This document shows positions 8,241 to 17,565 of a DNA stretch of 64,000 bases, one piece after another. Under the pieces are notes generated by a model. That model saw nothing but the letters and a program-made list of their open reading frames with translations. It was not told the DNA's origin and ran no database searches. The DNA comes from DT-110 sp030148525 (GTDB lineage: Bacteria; Bacteroidota; Bacteroidia; Chitinophagales; Saprospiraceae). The DNA is taken from NCBI GenBank assembly GCA_965227445.1, contig OZ245751.1:1-64000 (forward strand). Reading direction: 5' to 3'. A program made the position numbers and the translations under genes. Position 1 is the first letter of the stretch. Each line of letters begins with the position of its first letter.

Positions 8241-9248
8241 ATGTCAGATATTCAATCAGGCTCCCCTAAAAAAGATAGTCCCTCCCGGCATATGCAAATA
8301 CTCTACAACTCGGTGCATACCCGTCATGTGACCGGTATGCATCCCGAGAGCAAAAAGCGCCTGGAAGCCTTTTCGGGGCTGCCCGAAACTCCACTATTCG
8401 ATGGACGTTCCTACCTGGATTTAATTCATACTCCCGCGTACATTGCACGGGTGGAAGAGGCCTGTCGTAAAGGTGGGCGCATCGACCAGGATACGGTGGT
8501 CGTGCCCGGAAGCTGGGATGCTGCTCTGTATGCTGTGGGAGCCACCATTCAGGCGGCGGAGACCGGTGATTTCGCCTTGGTACGTCCTCCCGGCCATCAT
8601 GCCCACGCCGACCATGCCTCTGGCTTTTGTCTGTTCAATAACGTGGCCATTGCAGCTCAGTACCTGGTCGAGCAGGGGAAAAGAGTACTTATCTTTGATT
8701 TTGACGGGCATCTGGGCGATGGTACCAGTACTATTTTTTACGATTCCGATCAGGTAATGTATTGGTCTTTGCACCAATATCCTGCCTATCCGGGACATGG
8801 TTTTGTCGATGAGATCGGCGCCGGTGCCGGGGAGGGATACAATATTATGTTGCCCTTGCCAGCAGGCAGTGGCGACGATATCTTTTTAGATGCTGTGCGA
8901 ATGAGTTTACCCATTGTACAGCAATTCCAACCCGATGTGGTCGCTCTGTCGGCAGGCTTTGACGCCCATGAGTACGATCTGCTTTTGGATCTGAAGGTGA
9001 GTACCGAAGGCTTTTTTACACTCGGAGGCCTGATCGCCCGGGAGTTTCCCCGGGTTTTTGCAACGCTGGAAGGTGGGTATAATGTACTGGAGAATAAACG
9101 TTGTGTAGAAAGCTTCCTGGCCGGGGTGAATGGAGCGCCCAATCCAAATCCGGCGGAACCAACCCTGTCCGGGATGCGCGTTCACGAGACTTACGAGATA
9201 AACCTGCACGCAGCTCTCGGGCGACTGCGGAATTACTGGGCCCTGTAA
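8241..9248 (+). CDS. Histone-deacetylase-family protein (AcuC/AphA-like amidohydrolase)
   Basis: The 335-residue protein carries the arginase/HDAC-fold motifs: RPPGHHAHADHASGFCLFNN (residues ~115-134, tandem active-site His), FDFDGHLGDGT (DxH zinc ligands), LSAGFDAHEYD (third zinc Asp) and LEGGYN near the C-terminus. The second His of the usual DxHHG is Leu. It lies between a USP/GCL-like pair and an acyl-CoA synthetase with an acetyltransferase domain, so reversal of protein acetylation is the attractive role (inference). Polyamine or other amide substrates remain possible. Confidence 0.85.
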   Translation: MSDIQSGSPKKDSPSRHMQILYNSVHTRHVTGMHPESKKRLEAFSGLPETPLFDGRSYLDLIHTPAYIARVEEACRKGGRIDQDTVVVPGSWDAALYAVGATIQAAETGDFALVRPPGHHAHADHASGFCLFNNVAIAAQYLVEQGKRVLIFDFDGHLGDGTSTIFYDSDQVMYWSLHQYPAYPGHGFVDEIGAGAGEGYNIMLPLPAGSGDDIFLDAVRMSLPIVQQFQPDVVALSAGFDAHEYDLLLDLKVSTEGFFTLGGLIAREFPRVFATLEGGYNVLENKRCVESFLAGVNGAPNPNPAEPTLSGMRVHETYEINLHAALGRLRNYWAL

Positions 9249-9292
9249 TCTGAGAAAGCTGCCTGAGCGGAGCCGAAGGCAGCTTTCTCAGA
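9249..9292. terminator. Perfect 16-bp inverted repeat after the deacetylase gene
   Basis: TCTGAGAAAGCTGCCT (9249-9264) and AGGCAGCTTTCTCAGA (9277-9292) form a strong hairpin beginning two bases after the stop codon. There is no T-run, so it may be a 3'-end stabiliser or attenuator inside the operon rather than a full terminator. Confidence 0.6.
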
Positions 9293-9345
9293 CAGCAAAA
9301 ACAACTCAAATTCGATTAGCTAATAAACGGTAGAATCACCCCCGG

Positions 9346-12021
9346 ATGCGACGACAACTCGAACAATTATTCCAGCCTGATACCATTGCTTTAATTGGTG
9401 CTTCCAGTCAAAAGGGATCCGTAGGCCACGGATTGATGCGCAATTTGCTGAGCGGCGAATATAGCGGTGTGCTTTTTCCGGTCAATATGGGGCGTCGCGC
9501 GGTGCTGGGCGTTCGCGCCTATGCGAATGTGGGGGAGGTCCCCGAGACGATCGATCTGGCCATTATTTGCACCCCGGCCGCTACCGTACCGGGTATTGTG
9601 GAAGAATGTGGTCAGGCCGGGGTTGGTGGTCTGGTGATTATTTCTGGTGGATTTGCCGAAACGGGCCCCGAAGGAGCAGCCTTGCAGGAATCAGTTCGCA
9701 AGATTGCCCGTACCTACCAAATGCGGATCATTGGTCCGAATTGCCTGGGGTTCCTGAATCCACACCATGGGTTAAACGCTTGTTTTGCGCCCCGCCAGGC
9801 TCTGCCGGGACGATTGGCCCTCATCTCACAGAGTGCGGCCATGCTGACTTCTATCCTCGATTGGTCGGTGGTGCAAGGAGTGGGATTCTCTCAGGTCGTT
9901 TCCCTGGGGGGCATGATGGATGTCGACGTGGCGGATTTGATCGACTACTTTGGTAGTGACCGCCAGACATCCTGCATCCTGATATACCTGGAGGGACTGC
10001 AGCGGGCACATCGCTTTATGAGTGCGGCCAGGGCGTTTGCCCGCAACAAACCCATCATTGTGTTGAAAGCCGGACGAACGGATGCGGGTGCTCAGGCTTC
10101 CCAATCCCACACTGCCGCGCTGGCAGGACAAGATGCCGTATACGATGCCGCTTTTCAGCGAGCGGGAATCATACGGGTGGATACGGTTGCTCAGCTTTTC
10201 CATATGGCTCAGGCTTTAGCCATGCAGGCCCTGCCACGCGGAAAGCAATTGGCCATTCTGACCAATGCGGGTGGTCCGGGCGTTTTGGCTACTGATTACC
10301 TGATTCAGCACGGTGGTTTATTGGCTTCCCTTACGGAAAAAACCAAAGAACTGCTCAACGAAGAATTGCCGACTGGCTGGAAAACCGAAAACCCGGTTGA
10401 CCTGCTGGAGGGCGCCAATCGGGATCGTTACACCGCCGCCCTGCAAACCATGATGAAAGATGCAACGGTAGATGGTGCCCTGGTCATCCTGACCCCCCAG
10501 TCCATGAACGACCCGGAAGCTATTGCCAAGGGCGTCGTGTCGGTGTCGCGCCGAACGCAGAAGACTATTCTGGCCTCCTGGATGGGCGAAGCGGATGTGA
10601 CCACCGGGCGGGAGTGTCTGGAGGAAGGGCTGGTACCCAATTATCGCTATCCGGAAAGTGCGGTGGATGTGTTTCTGCGCATGGCCCGATACCGGAAGGA
10701 CCTGGAGTTGCTCTACGAAACTCCTCCGGAAATTACTGATCTCTTTCAGCCCGACCGCGATGCGGCACAGACGTTGATAAACAGGGCTTATCAGGAAAAC
10801 AGATTGGTGCTCAACGAGGCAGAGGCCCGTGAATTATTGGGATATTACGGCATTTCAGTGGGAACCCATCGCGTTTTTACCGATTCCATCGAGGCGGAAG
10901 AATACGCGGAGGAGCTGGGGTATCCGGTTGTGCTAAAAGTTGTAGCTGCCGCCTTGCCACATAAGACAGAAGCGGGTGGGGTGAAGCTCCATTTATGGTC
11001 CCGGGACCAGGTGCGTTCGGCCTTTCGGGAAATAAAGGATAATGTGAAGGCGTATGCTCCCGACGTCGAAGTGGAAGGTATTCTGGTAGAGCGCATGATT
11101 CGCCACGGCCACGAACTGTTGATCGGTGCTAAGAAAGACGCCCTATTCGGTCCTGTTATTTTGTTTGGGCAGGGTGGGGTTGCCGTAGAGATATTCAAGG
11201 ATGTACGTATGGGCCTGCCCCCGCTAAATATGGCGCTGGCCAAACGGCTCATCCAGCAGACCAGGATCTACCCGCTGTTGGAAGGGTACCGGGGACAACC
11301 AGGGGTCAACCTGGAGCAACTGGCCCGCATGCTCTGCACCTTCTCTTATCTGCTGATGGATTTTCCGCAAATTGCCGAAGTAGACATCAATCCCTACAAA
11401 ATGGATGAACAGGGCGGGGTCGCCCTGGATACCCGTATTGCCCTTGATCCTTCTATGGCGACCCCGCCTAAGCGCCGCTATCAGCACCTGGTGATCTCGC
11501 CCTATCCGGGGCATAAATACTCCAAAAAGATCACCGTCAGGGACGGCCGTACGGTACAGTTTCGCCCCATCCGACCCGAAGATGAACCGGGTATGGAGCA
11601 CATGCTGAAAGGTGTTAGCAACGACTCCCTGTACATGCGCTTCTTCGGGTATATCCCCAAGGTCAACCACGCCTGGATGACCCGCTTTACCCATATCGAC
11701 TACGACCGGGAGATGGCCATTGTAGCCGAAACCGAGGTGGATGGCCAAACGGAACTCATGGGCGTAGTGCGCATTATCGAAGACGCCTGGGGTGAGGAAG
11801 CGGAGTACTCGATTCTGGTGGCTGATAAATGGCAGGGGCTGGGTCTCGGTAATTTACTTACCGATTACATCATTGACATTGCCAGGGAACGAGACCTGAA
11901 GAAGTTGGTGGCCTCCGTATTGCCGGGGAATAAGCCCATGGTACACATGTTTGAGCGCCGTGGGTTCACCTTTGATCGCAGTGATATGGAAGTGTACGAT
12001 GTGGAGTTATCGCTGTTGTAG
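9346..12021 (+). CDS. ADP-forming acyl-CoA synthetase fused to GNAT acetyltransferase (Pat/PatZ type)
   Basis: The 891-residue protein has a CoA-binding Rossmann domain (residues 1-~140, ALIGASSQKGSVG), a succinyl-CoA-ligase-like region with SHTAALAGQDAVYDAA (His ~255 at the position phosphorylated in active ADP-forming enzymes), an ATP-grasp domain (~480-700, GYPVVLKVVAAALPHKTEAG) and a C-terminal GNAT domain (~725-891, with GLGLGNLLTDYI for acetyl-CoA). E. coli PatZ and related lysine acetyltransferases share this layout. Since the active-site His seems kept, the protein could be an acetate-CoA ligase, a lysine acetyltransferase, or both. Confidence 0.88.
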   Translation: MRRQLEQLFQPDTIALIGASSQKGSVGHGLMRNLLSGEYSGVLFPVNMGRRAVLGVRAYANVGEVPETIDLAIICTPAATVPGIVEECGQAGVGGLVIISGGFAETGPEGAALQESVRKIARTYQMRIIGPNCLGFLNPHHGLNACFAPRQALPGRLALISQSAAMLTSILDWSVVQGVGFSQVVSLGGMMDVDVADLIDYFGSDRQTSCILIYLEGLQRAHRFMSAARAFARNKPIIVLKAGRTDAGAQASQSHTAALAGQDAVYDAAFQRAGIIRVDTVAQLFHMAQALAMQALPRGKQLAILTNAGGPGVLATDYLIQHGGLLASLTEKTKELLNEELPTGWKTENPVDLLEGANRDRYTAALQTMMKDATVDGALVILTPQSMNDPEAIAKGVVSVSRRTQKTILASWMGEADVTTGRECLEEGLVPNYRYPESAVDVFLRMARYRKDLELLYETPPEITDLFQPDRDAAQTLINRAYQENRLVLNEAEARELLGYYGISVGTHRVFTDSIEAEEYAEELGYPVVLKVVAAALPHKTEAGGVKLHLWSRDQVRSAFREIKDNVKAYAPDVEVEGILVERMIRHGHELLIGAKKDALFGPVILFGQGGVAVEIFKDVRMGLPPLNMALAKRLIQQTRIYPLLEGYRGQPGVNLEQLARMLCTFSYLLMDFPQIAEVDINPYKMDEQGGVALDTRIALDPSMATPPKRRYQHLVISPYPGHKYSKKITVRDGRTVQFRPIRPEDEPGMEHMLKGVSNDSLYMRFFGYIPKVNHAWMTRFTHIDYDREMAIVAETEVDGQTELMGVVRIIEDAWGEEAEYSILVADKWQGLGLGNLLTDYIIDIARERDLKKLVASVLPGNKPMVHMFERRGFTFDRSDMEVYDVELSLL

Positions 12022-12255
12022 AGGTCTTAAGTCTCCGGTTGGCAATGCTCAATGCTGAATGATCAATGCTGAATGTGGATTTATTTTTTGGCTTTCGCCA
12101 AAAGGCTGTTTCTTAGTTAACAGTTCTCAGCCTTCAGTCCAGTACACTTGGGCAAGGCAACGGCGGTTATGGAAATTGGAAAATGATCATCTAATTCTTC
12201 TATCTGGTTTCTTATCTGTCCAAATACCAAATACCTACTACACTATACCCTGTAC
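12022..12255. other. Intergenic region with AATGCTG-word tract and 13-mer variant
   Basis: It separates two convergent genes. It holds a tract of the degenerate word CAATGCTGAATG (12041-12077), a hairpin TTTTGG-CTTT-CGCCAAAA (12087-12103) and a TACC-rich tract (12224-12258) of the same flavour as those at 22972 and 53300. No gene is seen. Confidence 0.6.
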
Positions 12256-13326
12256 CTAGTTTCGGTAGGACTCATAATTTGCCAAAAAATCCTTGAGTTT
12301 ATCCAGTTGAGTGCGGTCGCCGAGTACGATGAAGCTGCTACCGGGGACCAGGCGTGTCGTTGGATCGGGATTAACGCTGTAGTGAGCATTGGTATCCTTG
12401 AATCCGATGATGTTAGCCCCGGTGTATTCCCGGATATTGAGGTCGCGGATGGATTTGTATTTGCAGGGCTCGGGCACTTCGGCAAAGGAGATCTCTTCAA
12501 AGCCGATGTCGGATTGATACTCGTTGGTGATGAAGGAGAAAAACTCTACGGCATCGGGTTTGGTAACCAGTGTTGCCATATAAAAACCACCGATCTGTTC
12601 GGGCATGACGACGTGGTTAGCTCCGGCGAGCAACAGTTTTTTTTCCGATTTGGGGTCTTTGGCCCGGCTGATGATCGTCAGCTTAGGATTCAACTGGCGA
12701 GCCGTAAGTACGGTGAATACATTATCCGAATCATCGGGCAGGGCGGAAATCAGGGCACTTGCCCGTTCGATACCCGCCTCGATAAGGGCTTCGTCGTGGG
12801 TAGCATCATCCTGGATGTATAAGATCTTATCCTCGGATTTTTGTAGTGCCTCAATCTTGTCAGGATTGGTATCGATAACCACAAAGGGGAGATGTTGCTT
12901 CCCGAAATGCAGTACAATTTCGTTGCCATATTTGCCGTACCCACAAAGAATTACGTGGCCCGACAGCTTTTTGATGTTGGTATGAATGAGATTCACGTGC
13001 ATTTTCTTGAAAATTTCCCCCTGAATCACGTAGTTCGAAAAAACGGCCAGCAGGTAGGCAAACAGACCAATATTAATGATAATGTAAAAAGCAGAAAATA
13101 TTTGGCCCCCGCCTGATAATGGTTGCACCTCCGTATACCCTACCGTGGAAATGGTGATTACGACCATGTAGAACGCGTTCAACAGGGAATAGCCCTCGAT
13201 CAGCATATAGCCCATTATGCCCAATAGAATATCGATCACTAAAAGGACCAGGGCAATCCGGATGTTCAGATAGGTGGATGGTACTGAGTATATATTAAAC
13301 CGATCCTGTATGATGCGTCGTATCAT
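12256..13326 (-). CDS. Two-TM potassium channel with RCK/TrkA domain
   Basis: The 356-residue protein has two transmembrane segments (LVLLVIDILLGIMGYMLIEG; FSAFYIIINIGLFAYLLAVF) flanking a pore loop with selectivity filter STVGYTEVQPLS. A Rossmann RCK domain starts at HVILCGYGKYGNEIVLHFG (residues ~113-131), and a TrkA-C-like domain lies in the last ~90 residues. The filter reads TVGYT rather than TVGYG. It resembles Kch/MthK-type channels gated by a cytosolic ligand; the ligand is not evident. Confidence 0.87.
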   Translation of the reverse strand: MIRRIIQDRFNIYSVPSTYLNIRIALVLLVIDILLGIMGYMLIEGYSLLNAFYMVVITISTVGYTEVQPLSGGGQIFSAFYIIINIGLFAYLLAVFSNYVIQGEIFKKMHVNLIHTNIKKLSGHVILCGYGKYGNEIVLHFGKQHLPFVVIDTNPDKIEALQKSEDKILYIQDDATHDEALIEAGIERASALISALPDDSDNVFTVLTARQLNPKLTIISRAKDPKSEKKLLLAGANHVVMPEQIGGFYMATLVTKPDAVEFFSFITNEYQSDIGFEEISFAEVPEPCKYKSIRDLNIREYTGANIIGFKDTNAHYSVNPDPTTRLVPGSSFIVLGDRTQLDKLKDFLANYESYRN

Positions 13327-13434
13327 ACTGCCAAGATACTACGATCCCGCTATTTTGGTCACATCTTACCGGTCTTTCACCGGCAATTGGCGACCTCCCT
13401 TTTTATCTCTATTTTTAGGCAAAACACGAAAGCT

Positions 13435-14535
13435 ATGAAGAACGTCTTGCTGTTTGCTTTTCTTCTTTTGTTCTCCTGCCAGACAATGGCCCAAGAAGAG
13501 GAAGAGGAATTGCGTATGGATTTTGAAGCCTATGATCCTCCCTCCACCCTGGTGGTCCCGGAAAATCCGGTGCAAAGTGCCAAATTTCCCTTTGTTGATG
13601 TACACAGCCATCACTGGCGTATGGCCGAGCAGGACCTGGACAAACTGATCCGGCAAATGGATAGCCTCAATATGCAGGTGATCGTTAATCTGAGTGGTCG
13701 TGGTGGTAAAGCATTGAAGGATATTACCGATCACGTAAAAGAGAGTGGATATGAGGACCGTATTGTCGTCTTTACCAATATCAATATCCGCAGCATTGAC
13801 GATCCCGACTGGACCGAGGAAACCGTGAAGCAGATCGAATACGATGTAGCTAATGGAGCCCGTGGGCTAAAGATCTACAAGAGCCAGGGCATGACGAATA
13901 CCGATTCCATGGGTAACCGGATCAAGATCAATGATCCCAGGATCGCCCCGGTCTTCGCCAAATGCGGGGAGTTGGGCATTCCCGTCCTGATCCACTCCGC
14001 CGATCCTAAGTCGTTCTGGGAACCCCACGACGAGAATAACGAGCGTTGGCTGGAGTTAAAACTGCGCCCCCGCCGTAAGCGTGGTCCGGATAATCCCGCA
14101 CCCTGGGAAACCATCATCGCCGAGCAGCACGACCTGTTTAAGAGCCATCCCAATACAACCTTTATCGCCGCTCACTTCGGTTGGTTCCCCAACGATCTGG
14201 CAAAATTGGGCACCCTGCTCGATGAGATGCCCAATATGTACATCGAATGTGGGGCCATTATCGCTGAACTTGGTCGCCAGCCGCGCTTTGCCAAAAAATT
14301 CCTGACCCAATACCAGGATCGTATCCTCTTCGGGAAAGATGCTTACAATCCCGAGGAATACTATACCTACTTCCGGGTGCTGGAAACGGCCGATGAGTAT
14401 TTTCCGTACTATAAGCGCTATCACGCTTTTTGGCGTATGTACGGCCTCGACCTGACGGATGAGGTGCTGCGAAAAATGTATTACGTCAACGCGACGAAGA
14501 TTATTCCCGGGTTGTCGATCGATATGTTCGAATAG
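13435..14535 (+). CDS. Secreted amidohydrolase-family metal-dependent hydrolase
   Basis: The ATG at 13435 gives a signal peptide with a possible lipobox (LLFSC) ending near QTMAQ; the TTG at 13387 has no support. The mature ~345 residues have FVDVHSHHW (first metal ligands), LKIYKSQG (bridging Lys candidate), PVLIHSADP, FIAAHFGW and LFGKDAY (final Asp), as in the amidohydrolase/TIM-barrel family near PF04909. The substrate is unknown. It is convergent with the TraB-like gene across a hairpin. Confidence 0.8.
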   Translation: MKNVLLFAFLLLFSCQTMAQEEEEELRMDFEAYDPPSTLVVPENPVQSAKFPFVDVHSHHWRMAEQDLDKLIRQMDSLNMQVIVNLSGRGGKALKDITDHVKESGYEDRIVVFTNINIRSIDDPDWTEETVKQIEYDVANGARGLKIYKSQGMTNTDSMGNRIKINDPRIAPVFAKCGELGIPVLIHSADPKSFWEPHDENNERWLELKLRPRRKRGPDNPAPWETIIAEQHDLFKSHPNTTFIAAHFGWFPNDLAKLGTLLDEMPNMYIECGAIIAELGRQPRFAKKFLTQYQDRILFGKDAYNPEEYYTYFRVLETADEYFPYYKRYHAFWRMYGLDLTDEVLRKMYYVNATKIIPGLSIDMFE

Positions 14536-14612
14536 CGTAAATGCTCAATGTTAAATGCTAAGTGCTCAATGAGGTAGCAATCATTGAGCACTTAGCATTG
14601 AGCATTGCGAAT
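14536..14612. terminator. Bidirectional hairpin made of AATGCTCAATG words
   Basis: AATGCTAAGTGCTCAATGA (14554-14572) and its exact reverse complement (14581-14599) form a 19-bp perfect stem with an 8-nt loop between two convergent stop codons. The arms belong to the degenerate AATGCT/CAATG tandem-word class seen at 12041. Confidence 0.75.
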
Positions 14613-14622
14613 TTTTATCTAT

Positions 14623-15492
14623 TTATTTCAATTTGCTCAGGGAATGGAACGGTACGAGTTCATACTCCGGACTCGCTTCAAATTGCTGCATTAAAATGGC
14701 CATGTGTCCGGCGCCGAATAGCACCATAATGCGATCGTCCTGGTCGGCATCGATCATTTGGATGCGCCGGAAAATCCGCAGGTTACGACTGTACCAATTC
14801 ATCGCAAGGCCATCGGCTCCTTCAAAACCGTCCGTTTTAAAGTCATCAATAATGTAGTGGCCGTGCATGGTCTTGATGTGGTGTTCGGAATTCATATCCA
14901 GGAAGGTTTCCAGCATGGTACTTTCCAACGCATAGCGATCAGTGTAATCATACCATTCAAAATACCGATCACTCATCGGATCTTCCGGGGATTCGGCGGC
15001 ATAGATTCGTCCGGCAATTGGCTTTAATACGGTGGAATCAGCCGAGTTCATCAGGGACCAAACCAAACTAGGTGCATCGCAGCCGTACAGGGTATCCAAT
15101 CCAAATCGCTTCATTAACGGAAAGGCTAACTGGTCGACCTCTTTGCGTCGTAAGTCGTAGGTGCCCGCCTGCCACCGTTCGTAGCGTCGCATAAGGTAGC
15201 CGGTATTTTTGCCCGCTTCGACCACTATCTTTGTGGGCTTGAAGCGTGCGATATAGTCGACCAGCTCCCGGATCTCCTTTTGTCTCTGCGGTGAAAGAAC
15301 ATCAATCTTATCCTCTTCGCTGGTCTTATGGCTATCCAGACCGGGATACCCAAAATGGAAGGTACCCACCAGCAGTACGGGGATCTTTTTCTCACCGTCT
15401 TTGAGGAGAAATTCTTCCGGTGCCCGTTGGGCATGCAGGCTTAAGTTGGTCATCAGCATAGCTGCAAGTAGTACTACAATCGAGCGTGTCAT
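14623..15492 (-). CDS. Secreted TraB/GumN-like protein (DUF5694 type)
   Basis: Start at 15492 (MTRSIVVLLAAMLMTNLSLHA) gives a signal peptide and ~289 residues. The mature part has VLLVGTFHFGYPGLD with the GxFH motif, VVEAGKNTGYL, and late GAGHMAILMQ, the Gly-His motif pattern of the TraB/GumN (Tiki/EreA-like) fold, whose members are candidate metal-dependent hydrolases. No function is known for this subfamily. Single gene, divergent from the LytS kinase gene. Confidence 0.72.
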   Translation of the reverse strand: MTRSIVVLLAAMLMTNLSLHAQRAPEEFLLKDGEKKIPVLLVGTFHFGYPGLDSHKTSEEDKIDVLSPQRQKEIRELVDYIARFKPTKIVVEAGKNTGYLMRRYERWQAGTYDLRRKEVDQLAFPLMKRFGLDTLYGCDAPSLVWSLMNSADSTVLKPIAGRIYAAESPEDPMSDRYFEWYDYTDRYALESTMLETFLDMNSEHHIKTMHGHYIIDDFKTDGFEGADGLAMNWYSRNLRIFRRIQMIDADQDDRIMVLFGAGHMAILMQQFEASPEYELVPFHSLSKLK

Positions 15493-15689
15493 GGTATGTG
15501 TTTTGGTGATCAATACCCTAAAAGTAGGAGCACCAAAGACCTCTTCCAATCACAATAGGTGAACCCCGGTATCCAATCGGTGAACAGGAAAGGGAGCATA
15601 TATCTGGGTTCACCGATTGGATTTGTCCGTTCACCGATTCTGGGCAAAACCACCGGGCAGATTGACCGACAAAGGTGTATTTTAGGCGC

Positions 15690-16742
15690 ATGAAAAAGGA
15701 GTTGTCGACCGTCATACTCTGGACATTAGTCTTCTTCTATATTTACAGCCCCATGCAGGACGCTGCACTGAAAGGGGATATCAGCGAACTGTATATTTTT
15801 CTGGCAGACAGGGTAGAGGCACTTTTGACTGTGACTACTCTGATTCCCTTTACTCTGTACAGCATTGGTGCGTACCTGGTCTTTTACTATACCTATAATC
15901 ACCGGCCCGTCTGGGTGAGTATTTTCGGCTGCATGATCATGGCCCTGGTGGTCATTGGCCTGAGGTACTTTTTGCAGGAGCTGTGCCTGCGGTGGTTTTT
16001 CGGCTTCGGGAATTACCGGGAAGGGTATCCCATTCCGATATACATCATCGATAATTTATACTACGCCTTTCTTTTCTCCAGTTTTGGAGTGGTTCTGTAC
16101 TTCGTTCAGTATGCCCGCTTTCGGCGGGAAAGGGAGCAGAAGCTGGAGATCGAGAATCAAAAGATGCAATTATCGTTACTGCGCGCCCAGATCAATCCGC
16201 ACTTCCTGTTCAATGCCATGAACGGCATCTATTCCCTGGTCAACGAAAACAGTCCGCAGGCGCTTCCGGCCATTGAGACGCTTTCCAAGGCTCTGCGCTA
16301 CAGTCTATACGAGCAAGCCGAAATGGTTCCGCTGAAACGTGAATGGGCGTTTGTACAAGACTATTTGCGACTCCAGGAGATTCGTTTACCCTACCAGCCG
16401 GCACTGCTGGTGAATGTGCCCGACCCTTTGCCAAAGGTCAAATTGCCGCCCTTCATTCTCACCAACTTCATTGAGAATGCCTTCAAACACGGGGAGTTGG
16501 CATCGGTAAATCACCCCGTTCGTATTGATATGACAACCACCGGGGACTCCTTTGTTTTTTGCGTAAGCAATACCATAAAAAAGCAGGAAAAGGATCGCAC
16601 GGGTGGTATCGGATTACAGAACACCCGACAGCGCCTGGAATTAGTATACGGTGACCATCACGAGCTGGAAATAGCGGAAACAGCCGATGACCGCTTCTTA
16701 GTAACCTTAAAAATCGACCTGGACGCATGCTCCGCTGCCTGA
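15690..16742 (+). CDS. LytS-type sensor histidine kinase
   Basis: The 350-residue protein starts at 15690; a GTG at 15675 is less likely. It has about four transmembrane segments (to residue ~145), then the His_kinase motif LRAQINPHFLFNAMNGIYSLV, where the phosphoacceptor His precedes FLFN, and a HATPase domain with NFIENAFKHGE (N box) and GIGLQNTRQRLELVYG (G box). It overlaps the response-regulator gene by 16 nt, so the pair is co-translated. No periplasmic sensor domain of size is visible. Confidence 0.9.
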   Translation: MKKELSTVILWTLVFFYIYSPMQDAALKGDISELYIFLADRVEALLTVTTLIPFTLYSIGAYLVFYYTYNHRPVWVSIFGCMIMALVVIGLRYFLQELCLRWFFGFGNYREGYPIPIYIIDNLYYAFLFSSFGVVLYFVQYARFRREREQKLEIENQKMQLSLLRAQINPHFLFNAMNGIYSLVNENSPQALPAIETLSKALRYSLYEQAEMVPLKREWAFVQDYLRLQEIRLPYQPALLVNVPDPLPKVKLPPFILTNFIENAFKHGELASVNHPVRIDMTTTGDSFVFCVSNTIKKQEKDRTGGIGLQNTRQRLELVYGDHHELEIAETADDRFLVTLKIDLDACSAA

Positions 16743-17434
16743 TTATCGACGATGAGCCCCTGGCCGTTAAGCTGCTGCAGGATCACGTGCAGGCTTGCGC
16801 GCATACCGTTTTGGCGAAAGCCTTTCACAATCCCATTAAGGCGATGCAAGCGCTCGACGAGGTGGAGGTGGATCTGATCTTCCTGGATGTACAGATGCCG
16901 GAGCTGTCCGGTGTGCAGTTTGCCAAGATCGTTCAGGGCAAATACCCGGTGATACTCACCACGGCCTATCCCGATTATGCGCTCGAAGGATACGAACTGG
17001 ATATTGTGGATTACCTCCTCAAGCCCATTTCCCTGGAGCGGTTCGAGCGGGCCGTTGCAAAAGTCAGGGAGCATCAGGAGGGGCCTTCTGTTGTTTCTGC
17101 TTCCGCAAAAACAGAACCATCGCCGCCGGTACTTTTCGTGAAAAGTGGTTATAAAACCCAGCGCATCGACCTGGAAGATATCCGGTACCTGGAGGGACTC
17201 AGTGACTACGTGCGCATTCAAACGGGCGAAGGTCCGGTGCTAACGCTTGACACCCTGAAGAATTTTAATAAAACCCTGCCCGGCGATCGATTTATTCGCG
17301 TGCATAAATCATGGATCGTCGCCCTGCCGCACATCGATTACATCGAACGCAATCGCATTGTCATTGGTGACCAACGCATACCCATCGGGGGGACTTATCA
17401 GGAGGAGTTCTGGAAGCGTATTCACGATTCGTGA
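16727..17434 (+). CDS. LytTR-family response regulator
   Basis: The 235-residue protein has a receiver domain with acidic pocket IIDDEP (residues 6-11) and phosphorylation site LDVQMPE (Asp ~54), conserved Thr in TTAYPDYA and Lys in LLKPI. The LytTR DNA-binding domain covers ~135-235 (KTQRIDLEDIRYLEGLSDYV, FIRVHKSWIV). It is the partner of the overlapping LytS-type kinase. Targets are unknown; no adjacent LytTR direct repeat was recognised. Confidence 0.9.
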   Translation: MLRCLIIDDEPLAVKLLQDHVQACAHTVLAKAFHNPIKAMQALDEVEVDLIFLDVQMPELSGVQFAKIVQGKYPVILTTAYPDYALEGYELDIVDYLLKPISLERFERAVAKVREHQEGPSVVSASAKTEPSPPVLFVKSGYKTQRIDLEDIRYLEGLSDYVRIQTGEGPVLTLDTLKNFNKTLPGDRFIRVHKSWIVALPHIDYIERNRIVIGDQRIPIGGTYQEEFWKRIHDS

Positions 17435-17547
17435 TCGCTTCGCGAGCGCTTATATAGCCTTCGGATCAAAAGAACCACTAAAATCGTGGAACCAGCTGCA
17501 ATCAGGAAAGCGTTGAGTTCAGAGAGTGTGATGTCTAATACAGTCAT
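17422..17547 (-). CDS. 41-residue single-span membrane peptide
   Basis: ATG at 17547 to TGA at 17422 encodes MTVLDITLSELNAFLIAAGS followed by TILVVLLIRRLYKRSRSD and a short acidic end. One transmembrane helix precedes a basic Arg/Lys cluster (positive-inside). It begins 18 nt after the stop of the DUF1648 gene at 17566, and its 3' end overlaps the convergent LytTR gene by 13 nt. It is likely the last gene of the DUF1648 operon. Function unknown. Confidence 0.5.
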   Translation of the reverse strand: MTVLDITLSELNAFLIAAGSTILVVLLIRRLYKRSRSDHES

Positions 17548-17565
17548 ATATTCAATGAATGGTTG

